Shown: positions 7,871-15,544, numbered from the stretch's first letter. The stretch: 51,676 nt of DNA from Candidatus Agathobaculum intestinipullorum (GCA_019117485.1 DWZQ01000034.1:1-51676), one strand, 5' to 3'. Notes: generated by a model not told the origin, from the sequence alone. Program-made: numbers and translations.

Positions 7871-7872
7871 AC

Positions 7873-7901
7873 TTGCGGTGGGTACTTCCAGATATCATAA
7901 T
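7873..7901 (+). promoter_or_regulatory. Promoter for the small lipoprotein pseudogene
   Basis: TTGCGG (7873-7878) and CATAAT (7896-7901) are 17 bp apart, upstream of an AGGAGG site and ATG 7932. Confidence 0.5.
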
Positions 7902-7931
7902 CCTCTAACTGAATAAAAGGAGGCGGGGAAG

Positions 7932-8172
7932 ATGAAGCGGTTTGTAATTGGTATTGCTGCGGCTTTGATGGTGGGAGCCTTGTGCGGCTGCGATGCAAGT
8001 GTTTAGGAGGATGTTGCTAGGCTGGACATAGCGCCCGAGCCGGATAGCCTGCTGCGCGTATTTATGGCGTGGCAACCGTTAGACAAGCCGCTGGAGATTA
8101 CACCGCCAACCTTTGTGCCATTTGTGCGAGAAGGTTTCCGGTTGTCGAGTGGAGGGTACAAAAGTACCGTAA
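7932..8172 (+). pseudogene. Decayed small lipoprotein gene (nonsense plus frameshifts)
   Basis: ATG 7932 follows AGGAGG and encodes 24 residues, 'MKRFVIGIAAALMVGALCGC' plus DASV, a lipoprotein signal with lipobox LCGC, then TAG at 8004. The same frame continues as plausible protein ('EDVARLDIAPEPDSLLRVFM...FVREGF') to about 8138. Beyond that the sensible reading moves to another frame, giving VVEW (8141-8152), and then to a third, giving GTKVP and TAA at 8170. An intact ancestor would end 'EGFTVVEWGGTKVP', about 80 residues in total. One CAG-to-TAG change and two single-base indels explain this. I recall 'VVEWGG' tails on small Clostridia lipoproteins but cannot name a family. Promoter, ribosome site and terminator remain intact, so decay looks recent. 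Confidence 0.6.
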
Positions 8173-8180
8173 ACAAACAA

Positions 8181-8206
8181 AAAAAGCCCGCATCAGCGGG
8201 CTTTTT
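8181..8206 (+). terminator. Terminator after the lipoprotein pseudogene
   Basis: AAAAAGCCCGC pairs with GCGGGCTTTTT around ATCA. The symmetric A and T tracts allow use in both directions, so it can also end the minus-strand gene that stops at 8230. Confidence 0.85.
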
Positions 8207-8229
8207 GTAGTTGCGAAGAAACGAGGCCA

Positions 8230-9093
8230 TCAGTCCATGAAATAGGGGGCGACGGAAGGGACGGTTGCGATACGTTCGGCCGCGTCTGCAGAATCGCGCT
8301 TGAGCCGTGCAGCGCAGCGGCGGCAAAAGTCCTCGTAGAGCGCGGGTTCATCCCGCATTTGTTGCTTGAAGCCCCAGATATGGGTAAAATAGCCCTGCTG
8401 CGCGCCGGTGGACAGCGCTTCCAGATCGGATAGCGCGGCAGCACGGACGCCTTTTTGTGCAGCGCACATTGCAAGCAGCCGCTGCTCTGCAAAAACCATG
8501 TAGGTCAGCACATCATCCGCGTTGGGTGAGCAGCGAATAAAGCGGATGGACATATCGGTGTAGTATCGGCGAAATGCATTATCGGCCAAATAGCATAGCG
8601 CGGTGTTGAACGGCTGCACCGTCCAGTCAAGTGAGGTAAAATCAAAATCGTGCGTTTGGGTAAATGCCTGCGCGTCCGGATAGATGTCCGGCATGATATC
8701 TTCACGGTGGATGGCGGCAGCATCCAGACCGGCGAGCAATGGCTCCAAAGGCTTCCAGCAGATAAAATCCGTGTCGATCATCACGCAAGGGGACGGCATC
8801 GCGGACAGCGCGTACAGCTTGCCCGCCGCCCAGAATGCCATTGGATTAACGTCCTCTGGAATGGCATCGAGCAGTGGATGCACGCCCTCATCCCACAAAA
8901 AAGAAAGGCCGAGCGAGTCATAATACTGCTGGGCCTTTGTATCACAGATCATACGAATAGGGCCATTTTCCCGCCGCCATGCGAGTGCAGACAGCGCAGT
9001 GGTCAGAAGCTCAAACGGTTCTATCGCATAGGGGCGGTCAGAGGAGCGCGCGAAAAATGGGCGTGTCCAGTTGGAGTGAAACGCACGCAACAT
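8230..9093 (-). CDS. DUF6734-like putative glycosyltransferase
   Basis: This 287-residue protein has no signal peptide. The N-terminus ('MLRAFHSNWTRPFF') and the core 'FWAAGKLYALSAM...CVMIDTDFICWKPL' match my recollection of DUF6734 proteins, whose DxD (here DTD) suggests a GT-A-type, metal-dependent glycosyltransferase. The start at 9093 is supported by GGAG seven bases upstream. It overlaps the stop of the preceding gene by one base (TGATG), implying translational coupling. The natural guess is that it modifies the product of the coupled gene, whose Ser/Thr/Tyr-rich tail offers acceptors. That is inference; donor and acceptor are unknown. Confidence 0.6.
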   Translation of the reverse strand: MLRAFHSNWTRPFFARSSDRPYAIEPFELLTTALSALAWRRENGPIRMICDTKAQQYYDSLGLSFLWDEGVHPLLDAIPEDVNPMAFWAAGKLYALSAMPSPCVMIDTDFICWKPLEPLLAGLDAAAIHREDIMPDIYPDAQAFTQTHDFDFTSLDWTVQPFNTALCYLADNAFRRYYTDMSIRFIRCSPNADDVLTYMVFAEQRLLAMCAAQKGVRAAALSDLEALSTGAQQGYFTHIWGFKQQMRDEPALYEDFCRRCAARLKRDSADAAERIATVPSVAPYFMD

Positions 9094-9695
9094 CAAACCA
9101 GCTCCAATCCATAACCACCGACCAGGTAGGTACATGAACCAAATACATAGGAACCTGACCCGGAGGAAAGATAGATGGTGCGGTATGAGGTGGTATAGGA
9201 GGTCACATAGGAACCTGATCCAGACCCTGAACCAGTGTGTAAAAATACCGTACGCGTTACAGTGACCACATGCACGCCGTTTTCCAAGATTTCGACCGGC
9301 GGCAGCGCACCACCCATGATTGGAATAGGGGGTTGTCCGTCCTCTGCGGGATACCAGCCGTCCGGATAGGGATCGACTGCAAAAACGCCGGTCGGAGTCG
9401 GTTCATCGACTACAACCTCTTCCGGTTCCGGTTCGTCTGTGGTGGGAGGCTGCTTGTGCCGCGCGAAGCTATCCTCATCCATCGCTACGCCGTCAATTGC
9501 GTGGTAATGCGCCGGATCCATCGCCAAGATGCCCTCGGGGATGGGGATAGGTTTTGCGGGTACTTCCGGCTCAGGTTCAGGTGCCGGTTCAGCGGGCGCG
9601 CAGTGTTTTTCGTAACTGTCCAGATCGAATACAACACCGTCGATCTCACGGTAATTTTCTGGATCCATTGCCAGAATACCGTTTGGTTTAGACAT
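9093..9695 (-). CDS. Repeat protein with Pro/Glu linkers and a Gly-Ser-Tyr-rich tail (unknown)
   Basis: This 200-residue protein starts at ATG 9695 after AGGGGG. I do not recognise a family. It has two clear repeats of about 45 residues ('GILAMDPENYREIDGV' and 'GILAMDPAHYHAIDGV'), each followed by an acidic segment and a Pro/Glu-rich linker, and a degenerate third ('GVFAVDPYPDGWYP'). Residues about 150-200 are rich in Gly, Ser, Thr and Tyr ('GSGSGSGSYVTSYTTSY', 'SSGSGSYVFGS'). No signal peptide or membrane segment is visible. It is coupled to the DUF6734-like gene and divergent from an FkbM methyltransferase, so it may be a scaffold or substrate for modification, possibly surface-destined by an unknown route. 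Confidence 0.6.
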   Translation of the reverse strand: MSKPNGILAMDPENYREIDGVVFDLDSYEKHCAPAEPAPEPEPEVPAKPIPIPEGILAMDPAHYHAIDGVAMDEDSFARHKQPPTTDEPEPEEVVVDEPTPTGVFAVDPYPDGWYPAEDGQPPIPIMGGALPPVEILENGVHVVTVTRTVFLHTGSGSGSGSYVTSYTTSYRTIYLSSGSGSYVFGSCTYLVGGYGLELV

Positions 9696-9728
9696 GGCTG
9701 CGCCCCCTTGCATTGGAACTCTATTTTA

Positions 9729-9757
9729 ATTATACTGTACCGGGCGATAAACCGCAA
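9729..9757 (-). promoter_or_regulatory. Promoter for the repeat protein / DUF6734 operon
   Basis: On the minus strand TATAAT (9734-9729) is preceded at 17 bp by a weak -35, TTGCGG (9757-9752). The -10 context ACAGTATAAT is identical to that of the divergent promoter, suggesting shared control. Confidence 0.5.
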
Positions 9758-9791
9758 TGAGAAAATTACGCGGTGAAAAAGATTTTTCAAC

Positions 9792-9820
9792 TTTACAGAG
9801 ACCTGTACGCACAGTATAAT
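9792..9820 (+). promoter_or_regulatory. Promoter for the FkbM methyltransferase gene
   Basis: TTTACA (9792-9797) and TATAAT (9815-9820) are 17 bp apart, about 28 bp upstream of ATG 9849. The ten bases ACAGTATAAT are shared with the promoter reading the other way. Confidence 0.7.
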
Positions 9821-9848
9821 GATAGGCACGGAAAAAGGGGGTACATAC

Positions 9849-10916
9849 ATGGACTTTTGGACATTGGAGCGGTCGGTTTGGGCGGTACTGCGTGAAGAAA
9901 CCCGCCCGATTCTGCTTTACGGCATGGGGGACGGCGCGGATAAAATCCTTGCACAGTTCGACATATATGGTATCCGCGCGTCCGGCGTGTTTGCAAGCGA
10001 TGAATTTGTGCGTGGGCACAGCTTCCATGGGTTCCAGGTGCTCAAATTGTCCGAAGCGCTCGCGCAGTTTGGCGAGGATATTGTGATTGTGATCGCGTTT
10101 GCCAGCCAGCGTCCAGAGGTGCTGGACAAAATGTACACGCTTGATACAAATTATACGGTATACGCACCCGATGTACCGGTTGTACCCGGCCCTGTTTTTG
10201 ATGAAGCGTTTGTCCAGAGCCAAGCGGATGAAATGCAGGCTGCGTTTGACCTGCTGGCTGATGAGCAGTCACGCCGGGTGTTTCTTGATACGGTGCGGTT
10301 TAAGCTGTCCGGAAAATTGCAGTATCTACGTACAAGTGAAACCGATAAAGACGAGGCATTTCACTCCATCCTGCGTCCGACTCATACAGAACATTTTGCT
10401 GATCTAGGCGCGTATACCGGTGACACCATTCGTGAGTTGCTGCACTATACGGATGGTGCATTTGCGTCAGTCACTGCGCTGGAGCCGGATCGGCGCAGCT
10501 TCCGCAAGTTGACTGGCTACGCGCAAACACTTGTGGGTGCGATCCGATGCGAACAGGCGGGGGCATGGTCGTGCGATACCGTATTACGTTTTTCCGATCA
10601 GGCTGGGCGGCAGTCGCGTGTGTCGGGACAGGGCAAGGAGACGCAGATGCGTGCGCTTGATAGCGTGTTGGACGGTGCTCCCTGCACTTATCTGAAAATG
10701 GATGTGGAGGGTGCGGAGTATGAGGCACTGCAAGGTGCGGAGCAGACCATACGGCAGCACCGTCCGAAGCTCAACCTTGCTGCCTACCATCGCAGCGCAG
10801 ATTTTTTTGCGCTGCCGTTAGCGGTGCATGCGCTCTGTTCGGATTACCGGCTATATCTGCGACACCATCCTTATGTGCCGGCGTGGGACACCAATTTGTA
10901 TGCGGTTTGTCCGTAA
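9849..10916 (+). CDS. FkbM-family SAM-dependent methyltransferase with an N-terminal Rossmann-like domain
   Basis: This 355-residue protein starts at ATG 9849 after AGGGGG. Residues 18-100 ('PILLYGMGDGADKILAQFDIYGI') look like a nucleotide-binding Rossmann domain of the kind often fused to sugar-modifying enzymes. The C-terminal half is the FkbM methyltransferase: 'HFADLGAYTGDTIREL' (SAM motif I), 'VTALEPDRRSFRKL' (motif II) and 'YLKMDVEGAEYEALQGAE'. FkbM enzymes O-methylate hydroxyls on glycans or secondary metabolites. It is divergent from the repeat protein and DUF6734 genes with near-identical -10 boxes. The actual substrate is unknown. Confidence 0.8.
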   Translation: MDFWTLERSVWAVLREETRPILLYGMGDGADKILAQFDIYGIRASGVFASDEFVRGHSFHGFQVLKLSEALAQFGEDIVIVIAFASQRPEVLDKMYTLDTNYTVYAPDVPVVPGPVFDEAFVQSQADEMQAAFDLLADEQSRRVFLDTVRFKLSGKLQYLRTSETDKDEAFHSILRPTHTEHFADLGAYTGDTIRELLHYTDGAFASVTALEPDRRSFRKLTGYAQTLVGAIRCEQAGAWSCDTVLRFSDQAGRQSRVSGQGKETQMRALDSVLDGAPCTYLKMDVEGAEYEALQGAEQTIRQHRPKLNLAAYHRSADFFALPLAVHALCSDYRLYLRHHPYVPAWDTNLYAVCP

Positions 10917-10986
10917 AAAATACTGGAAATCAAAGGAGACAGGCGGTATAATAAAGACAGATTATTCTGCAAAGGAGAGGTTTACA

Positions 10987-11409
10987 ATGGGCTGTTTCTA
11001 CTGTGACGAACATCATGAAGGCCGCGAAGCGATCATGTTTAAGGTTGGCGATATGAAGGCGGGTACACTGTACCTGTTCAAGGATCAGGCGCATAAGGGA
11101 CGTTGCGTGCTGGCGCTTGGTACCCACAAGAAGGAACTGTGTGAGTGCGACGATCAGGAACGCACCGATTTTATGGCCGACCTGGCGGCAGCGTCCGGCG
11201 CAGTCAAGAAGCTTTGGGGCTGCACTAAGATTAATCTCGGTTCGTTTGGTGATACCAACCCGCACTTGCATTTCCATATCGTCCCGAAGTACGAGGGCGG
11301 TTTTGAGTTCGGCGGCAACTTTGCCATCACCAATCCCGAACCCGTACATCTGACCGACGCAGAGTATCAGGAGATGATTGCGGCGCTCAAGCAGGAGCTT
11401 GGAATCTGA
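10987..11409 (+). CDS. HIT-family nucleotide hydrolase
   Basis: This 140-residue protein starts at ATG 10987 after AAAGGAGAGG. It carries the histidine triad HLHFHIVPK near residues 96-104 and the preceding 'INLGSFGDTNPH' segment. N-terminal Cys pairs ('CFYCDEHH') resemble the zinc site of some HIT proteins. Members hydrolyse dinucleoside polyphosphates or nucleotide phosphoramidates. A TATAAT box at 10947-10952 could drive it. Function beyond family level is not evident. Confidence 0.85.
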   Translation: MGCFYCDEHHEGREAIMFKVGDMKAGTLYLFKDQAHKGRCVLALGTHKKELCECDDQERTDFMADLAAASGAVKKLWGCTKINLGSFGDTNPHLHFHIVPKYEGGFEFGGNFAITNPEPVHLTDAEYQEMIAALKQELGI

Positions 11410-11427
11410 TTTTGCTACAAAGAAGGG

Positions 11428-11460
11428 AAAAGGCGAAACCCGCTTGGGTTTCGCCTTTTT
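11428..11460. terminator. Bidirectional terminator between the HIT gene and response regulator
   Basis: AAGGCGAAACCC pairs with GGGTTTCGCCTT around GCTT, with A tracts before and T tracts after. It serves the plus-strand HIT gene and the convergent regulator gene ending at 11474. Confidence 0.9.
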
Positions 11461-11473
11461 CGCTGCACGAGGC

Positions 11474-12187
11474 TTATTCGCTTTCCTTTTCGGCCAGTCG
11501 GTAGCCTACGCCGACTTCGGTGAACAGGTATTCCGGTTGTGCTGGGTTTTTCTCGATTTTCCGGCGGATATTCGCCATATTGACGCGCAGAATCTGGTTG
11601 TCTCCGCCCGCACGCGGCCCCCACAGTTCCTTGATTAAATAGTCATAGGTCAACGTCCTGCCTGCGTATTTGCCCAGTAGGGCAACGATGCGGAATTCAC
11701 TGAGCGTCAGGTGCACGTTTTCGCCGCACATCAGGACCTGATGCTTGTTGTAATCAATTGTCAGGTCTCCGACCGTATAGGTGCCGTGTTGGGCAATTTC
11801 GCTGCTGGGCGAGGTGGTACGGGTATGTCGGATGGCGGTGCGCACACGGGCAAGTAGTTCGGCTGTGCCGAAAGGCTTGGTCAGGTAGTCATCCGCTCCA
11901 GCATCGAGTGCGGCGACCTTGTCGTTTTCGTGTGCGCGCGCTGATACCACGACTACCGGCAGGCTTGACCATGCGCGTAGGCCGCGTAGCACCTGCATTC
12001 CGTCCATATCCGGCAGACCGAGGTCAAGAATGACCAGATCGGGGCAGTGGGATGAGAGCATGGCGGTTGCTTCCGCACCGGTACGGGCCTGCAAGGTTTC
12101 GTAGCCGTTAGAGGTGAGGATGGTCGAAATGAAATGCGCGATGCTTTTTTCGTCCTCTACGATCAGCACCTTTTCTCGAATATTCAT
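11474..12187 (-). CDS. OmpR/KdpE-type response regulator
   Basis: This 237-residue protein has a receiver domain (acidic pocket Glu11-Asp12, phosphorylated Asp55 in LVILDLGLP, Lys in 'LTKPFG'). A winged-helix DNA-binding domain follows ('HLTLSEFRIVALLGKYAGRT', 'VNMANIRRKIEKNP'). It most resembles KdpE. Its ATG (12187) overlaps the kinase stop by four bases (ATGA), so the pair is co-translated. No kdpFABC potassium pump lies in the window, so the target genes are not shown. Confidence 0.85.
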   Translation of the reverse strand: MNIREKVLIVEDEKSIAHFISTILTSNGYETLQARTGAEATAMLSSHCPDLVILDLGLPDMDGMQVLRGLRAWSSLPVVVVSARAHENDKVAALDAGADDYLTKPFGTAELLARVRTAIRHTRTTSPSSEIAQHGTYTVGDLTIDYNKHQVLMCGENVHLTLSEFRIVALLGKYAGRTLTYDYLIKELWGPRAGGDNQILRVNMANIRRKIEKNPAQPEYLFTEVGVGYRLAEKESE

Positions 12188-13266
12188 GGTTGGCAAACTC
12201 CTTCATCAGTAAGCGGCAGGCAGAAAGTAAATTCTGCGCCGCAGGGCAGGTTTTGTGCGTGCATGGCGCCGCCGTGTGCATGAACGATTGCCATACAGAC
12301 GGATAACCCCAGTCCCATATTGCGCTTGCCGTCGCCGGACGGCGTTTCGCTGCGCTTGAGCGTTCCGTCAAACAAGCGCGGAAGCTCATGGGGTGGGATG
12401 CCGCAGCCGTCGTCCTGCACAGTAAAGCAGGCGCAGGTTGGTGTGCGGTGGACGCTGAGCCGGATCTCGTGCACAGTTTGTCCATGCACAGCGGCGTTTT
12501 CCAGCAGGTTAGCCAGAACCTGCTCGATCAGGATTGCGTCCATCGGCACAAGCAGCAGTTCGTCCGGCGCGGATACCGTCACTTGTATGTTGGGAAAGCG
12601 ACGTCGGAACTTGCGCGCAGCTTCCCCCAGTATCTCTTCTGCCGCTTCTGGCTTTTTATCCAGTTGGGCGCGCGTGTCACCGATGCGCGTGATGGACAGC
12701 AGGTTTTCCACCACCCGGATCAGCCATTGTGCTTCGTCGCGCGCTTCGGCAATGAGCGCGCGCTGCTCTGCAGCAGATAGGGACTCGGTTTCCAGCACCG
12801 CCGAGGTAGCCCCGACAATCGAGGTCAACGGCGTGCGGATGTCATGGGAGACCGAGCGCAACAGGTTGGCGCGCATCTTTTCCTTTTCACCTTCTACCCG
12901 CATCTGTTCCTGCTGCTTTATCTTGGAGGTCATCGTACAGGTTACGATAGACACGCAGAACATCGTCAGGAAAGTGAGGGGATAGCCGGATATCGTGAAA
13001 TTAAAGGCCCAGTAGGGATAGGTGAAAATGTAGTTGGTGCAGATCACACCGCAGACGGCGGCAAGCGTGCCGAACAGATAACCGTTGGTAAAGCGCGATA
13101 TCAGAAGCACAGCCAGCACAAAGATAGGGGAAGCAAAACCAGCGCTGCTGTCGGCCATGCGCAACAGGAAGCAAACGCCAGATGCACAGATAAGGATACC
13201 GAAAAAAATCAGGAAGTCACGCAGGCAAACCGGAAACAACGGTGCTTTGAATTGGTTGGATTGCAT
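12184..13266 (-). CDS. KdpD-like sensor histidine kinase lacking the N-terminal KdpD/Usp domains
   Basis: This 360-residue protein starts at ATG 13266 behind AGGAGG. Four membrane segments at about residues 17-35, 44-58, 62-80 and 92-110 form a DUF4118-type sensor like the membrane core of KdpD. HisKA follows with SVSHDIRTPL, then an HATPase domain (ANLLENAAVH, DDGCGIPP, GLGLSV). Full KdpD is about 900 residues with a cytoplasmic KdpD and UspA region; that part is absent here. The stimulus could be ionic or envelope-related. Confidence 0.85.
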   Translation of the reverse strand: MQSNQFKAPLFPVCLRDFLIFFGILICASGVCFLLRMADSSAGFASPIFVLAVLLISRFTNGYLFGTLAAVCGVICTNYIFTYPYWAFNFTISGYPLTFLTMFCVSIVTCTMTSKIKQQEQMRVEGEKEKMRANLLRSVSHDIRTPLTSIVGATSAVLETESLSAAEQRALIAEARDEAQWLIRVVENLLSITRIGDTRAQLDKKPEAAEEILGEAARKFRRRFPNIQVTVSAPDELLLVPMDAILIEQVLANLLENAAVHGQTVHEIRLSVHRTPTCACFTVQDDGCGIPPHELPRLFDGTLKRSETPSGDGKRNMGLGLSVCMAIVHAHGGAMHAQNLPCGAEFTFCLPLTDEGVCQP

Positions 13267-13291
13267 GGGAATACCTCCTGCGTTAGAATTG

Positions 13292-13315
13292 GGGGTAGAG
13301 AAGTCCATTTCTACC
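13292..13315. repeat. Inverted repeat in the leader of the histidine kinase operon
   Basis: GGGTAGA and TCTACCC are inverted around about ten bases. The repeat lies just downstream of the predicted -10 box and upstream of the kinase start. It could be an operator for autoregulation or a 5' mRNA hairpin. Confidence 0.45.
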
Positions 13316-13323
13316 CAACTATA

Positions 13324-13353
13324 ATTATAGCAGAAATAGTGTTAATTTGTCGT
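13324..13353 (-). promoter_or_regulatory. Promoter for the two-component operon
   Basis: On the minus strand a perfect TATAAT (13329-13324) follows ACGACA (13353-13348) at 18 bp. Confidence 0.5.
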
Positions 13354-13431
13354 TAAAAAGAAAATAAAGCACATATGGGGTCGGGACTGTCCTGTTTTTG
13401 CGCATGGTGAACGCAAAGGGCAAAGAAAGAG

Positions 13432-13460
13432 GTGACAATTTACGCCTGACGTGGTATAAT
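13432..13460 (+). promoter_or_regulatory. Promoter for the site-2 protease / scpAB operon
   Basis: GTGACA (13432-13437) and TATAAT (13455-13460) are 17 bp apart, about 90 bp before the first gene. Nothing else is recognisable between 13361 and 13551. Confidence 0.65.
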
Positions 13461-13551
13461 CTCAATCATACACAGGCGCGGCCTGACAAAAACCCGGTCA
13501 AATCGGGCAAACGCAGGTATCAGGGTGCGCCGCTGTCTGGAGGGTTTCAAT

Positions 13552-14208
13552 TTGCTTTGGAGAGCTTTGCTGAGCGGCAACTTACAGTCTGCGTTTATCA
13601 CGCTGGCGCTGTCGCTGCCTGCAATTGTACTGTGCCTGTCTGTGCATGAAGCGGCGCATGGCGGCGCGGCGTGCCTGCTTGGCGACCGCACCGCACATGA
13701 CTCAGGCCGTCTTACGTTGTCGCCGCTGGCACATATTGATCCGATCGGTTTCCTGTGCTTGCTGCTTTTTGGTTTTGGCTGGGCGCGTCCTGTGCCGGTT
13801 AACATTTCCAACTTCAAAAACCGACGCTGGGGCATGGCCCTGACTGCGCTGGCAGGCCCGCTGGCGAATTTTCTCACCGCGTTTGTTGCATACTGCTTGT
13901 ATGTACCGATTTGGCTATACGGTAACAGTGCGTTTATGCAGACGCTATGCCTGTTTTTATCAATCGTGGCAAGTATGTCGGTCGGCCTTGGCGTGTTTAA
14001 TCTGATTCCGGTGCATCCGCTGGACGGTTCGCGCGTGTTGGACGCATTCCTGCCGTTTTCTTGGTCGCTCAAGCTACAACGGTATCAAAATCTGATCCTA
14101 TTGGTGTTCATCCTCGCCCTTTGGCACGGCTGGCTGGACGGTATTATGAGCTGGGTCAGCTCCGGTATCCTGAATTGGGCGCTGCGGTTCATGGGCCTGT
14201 TCCTGTAA
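13552..14208 (+). CDS. Site-2 (M50) metalloprotease family protein
   Basis: The start is placed at TTG 13552, six bases after GGAGGG; an upstream GTG at 13525 is the alternative. The 218-residue product is a multi-pass membrane protein. Its zinc-binding HEAAH is at residues 32-36, and the second metal motif is in 'FNLIPVHPLDGSRVL'. This is the short M50B type common in Firmicutes beside scpAB. Such proteases cleave membrane-embedded substrates; the target here is unknown. Confidence 0.85.
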   Translation: MLWRALLSGNLQSAFITLALSLPAIVLCLSVHEAAHGGAACLLGDRTAHDSGRLTLSPLAHIDPIGFLCLLLFGFGWARPVPVNISNFKNRRWGMALTALAGPLANFLTAFVAYCLYVPIWLYGNSAFMQTLCLFLSIVASMSVGLGVFNLIPVHPLDGSRVLDAFLPFSWSLKLQRYQNLILLVFILALWHGWLDGIMSWVSSGILNWALRFMGLFL

Positions 14209-14220
14209 AGGTGTGGCTGC

Positions 14221-14931
14221 ATGGAATTTCATTTGGAGCATTTTGACGGGCCGCTTGATCTGTTGCTGCACCTGATTGCAAAAAACAAGGTCAGCATTTA
14301 TGATATCCCAATAGCCGAGATTCTTGACCAGTATATGGCTGTGCTGCACGAAGCGGAGGCCATGGATCTTGATGTTGCCGGTGACTTTGTGGCAATGGCG
14401 GCGCAGCTGGTCTATATTAAATCCAAAATGCTGTTGCCCCGCCGTGAAGAGGAAGAAGAGGAAGACCCGCGTGCTAGTCTGGTTGAGATGTTGCTGGAAT
14501 ACCAACGCATCAAGGAAACCGCAGCCTTTTTCCGTGAAAAAGGCGAGCTTGGGCGCGATCTGTTCGTGAAGCCGCCGGAAAATCTGGGCAACGCCCCAGT
14601 CGAGTATCACCAGACGGTGGGCGACCTGATTCGTGCGGCCAATAACATGCTGCGCCGCGCACAGCGGCGTGTGCCGCCGTCGGCCAGCGCGTTTACCGGC
14701 ATCGTTGGACGCGAACCGGTACCGGTTGAGGGACGCATCACCTCCATCCTCAAGCGATTTCTGTACCACTTGCGCGTGCCATTCCGACGGCTGTTTGACG
14801 ATGCCACCAGCCGTTCAGAAATTGTAGCGACCTTTCTGGCCGTGCTCGAACTGTCCAAGAACCGTCGTATCCGGCTGGAGGGTGACGGCGAGGATATGGA
14901 GCTGACGCTGATGCATGATAAAGGGGAGTAA
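14221..14931 (+). CDS. scpA: Segregation and condensation protein A
   Basis: ScpA is the kleisin that bridges SMC heads with ScpB and helps separate replicated origins. The 236-residue product begins 'MEFHLEHFDGPLDLLLHLI', the classic start, and continues with 'YLVMAAQLVYIKSKMLLP'-like helices and a C-terminal winged helix. The start is 12 bp after the protease gene; scpB begins 7 bp after its stop. The length is normal. Confidence 0.95.
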   Translation: MEFHLEHFDGPLDLLLHLIAKNKVSIYDIPIAEILDQYMAVLHEAEAMDLDVAGDFVAMAAQLVYIKSKMLLPRREEEEEEDPRASLVEMLLEYQRIKETAAFFREKGELGRDLFVKPPENLGNAPVEYHQTVGDLIRAANNMLRRAQRRVPPSASAFTGIVGREPVPVEGRITSILKRFLYHLRVPFRRLFDDATSRSEIVATFLAVLELSKNRRIRLEGDGEDMELTLMHDKGE

Positions 14932-14938
14932 CAAACCG

Positions 14939-15538
14939 ATGACCGAACTGGAGGCTGGACTGGAAGCCGTGCTGTTCGCCGCAGGAGACGCGGTGCCGGT
15001 AGACCGGCTGACGGCTGCGTTGGAAACCACGCGCGAGGCGCTGCTGGAAGCGGCTAGCGCTTTGGAAAACCTGTATGATTTTGAAAATCGCGGCATTATG
15101 CTGCTGCGACTGGAGGACAAGCTGCAATTGTGCTCCCGCCCTTTGTACGCAGATGCGGCGCGCCGCGTAACCGAATCACGTCGCCCGCCATCGCTGACAC
15201 CGGCCGCGCTGGAGGTACTGACAATCATCGCGTACCGGCAGCCGGTGACACGCGCATTTATCGATCAGCTGCGCGGCGTGGATTCAGGCGGTACGGTTGC
15301 AGGCTTGGCCGAAAAAGGGCTGATTGAGGAGGCGGGACGTATGGACGTACCCGGCCGTCCCATCTTGTACCGGACGACCGAGGCGTTCCTGCGTACTTTT
15401 GCGATTCGCAGTTTGGACGAATTGCCCGAACTGCCTGCGCTTGCAGAGAGCGAGCAGATGGAGTTGGAGCTGGACGAACAGAATGGGCAAATGCCGTCCG
15501 ATGTATCTGAAACCGCGCGGCAAACGGAAACGGAGTGA
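14939..15538 (+). CDS. scpB: Segregation and condensation protein B
   Basis: The start at ATG 14939 follows GGGGAG located inside the end of scpA. The 199-residue protein has two winged-helix domains, with the family signature 'TPAALEVLTIIAYRQPVTR' and 'GRPILYRTTEAFLRTFAI'. It dimerises and binds ScpA within the SMC complex. The C-terminal 25 residues are acidic and polar. Confidence 0.95.
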   Translation: MTELEAGLEAVLFAAGDAVPVDRLTAALETTREALLEAASALENLYDFENRGIMLLRLEDKLQLCSRPLYADAARRVTESRRPPSLTPAALEVLTIIAYRQPVTRAFIDQLRGVDSGGTVAGLAEKGLIEEAGRMDVPGRPILYRTTEAFLRTFAIRSLDELPELPALAESEQMELELDEQNGQMPSDVSETARQTETE

Positions 15539-15544
15539 TGCCGT

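Noticed and set aside
11428-11460. The sequence CCCGCTTGGG occurs in the terminators at 11428-11460 and 23946-23975, possibly a dispersed repeat.
   Set aside because: Only the loop-closing bases are shared; this is a common stable hairpin loop and the outer stems differ.
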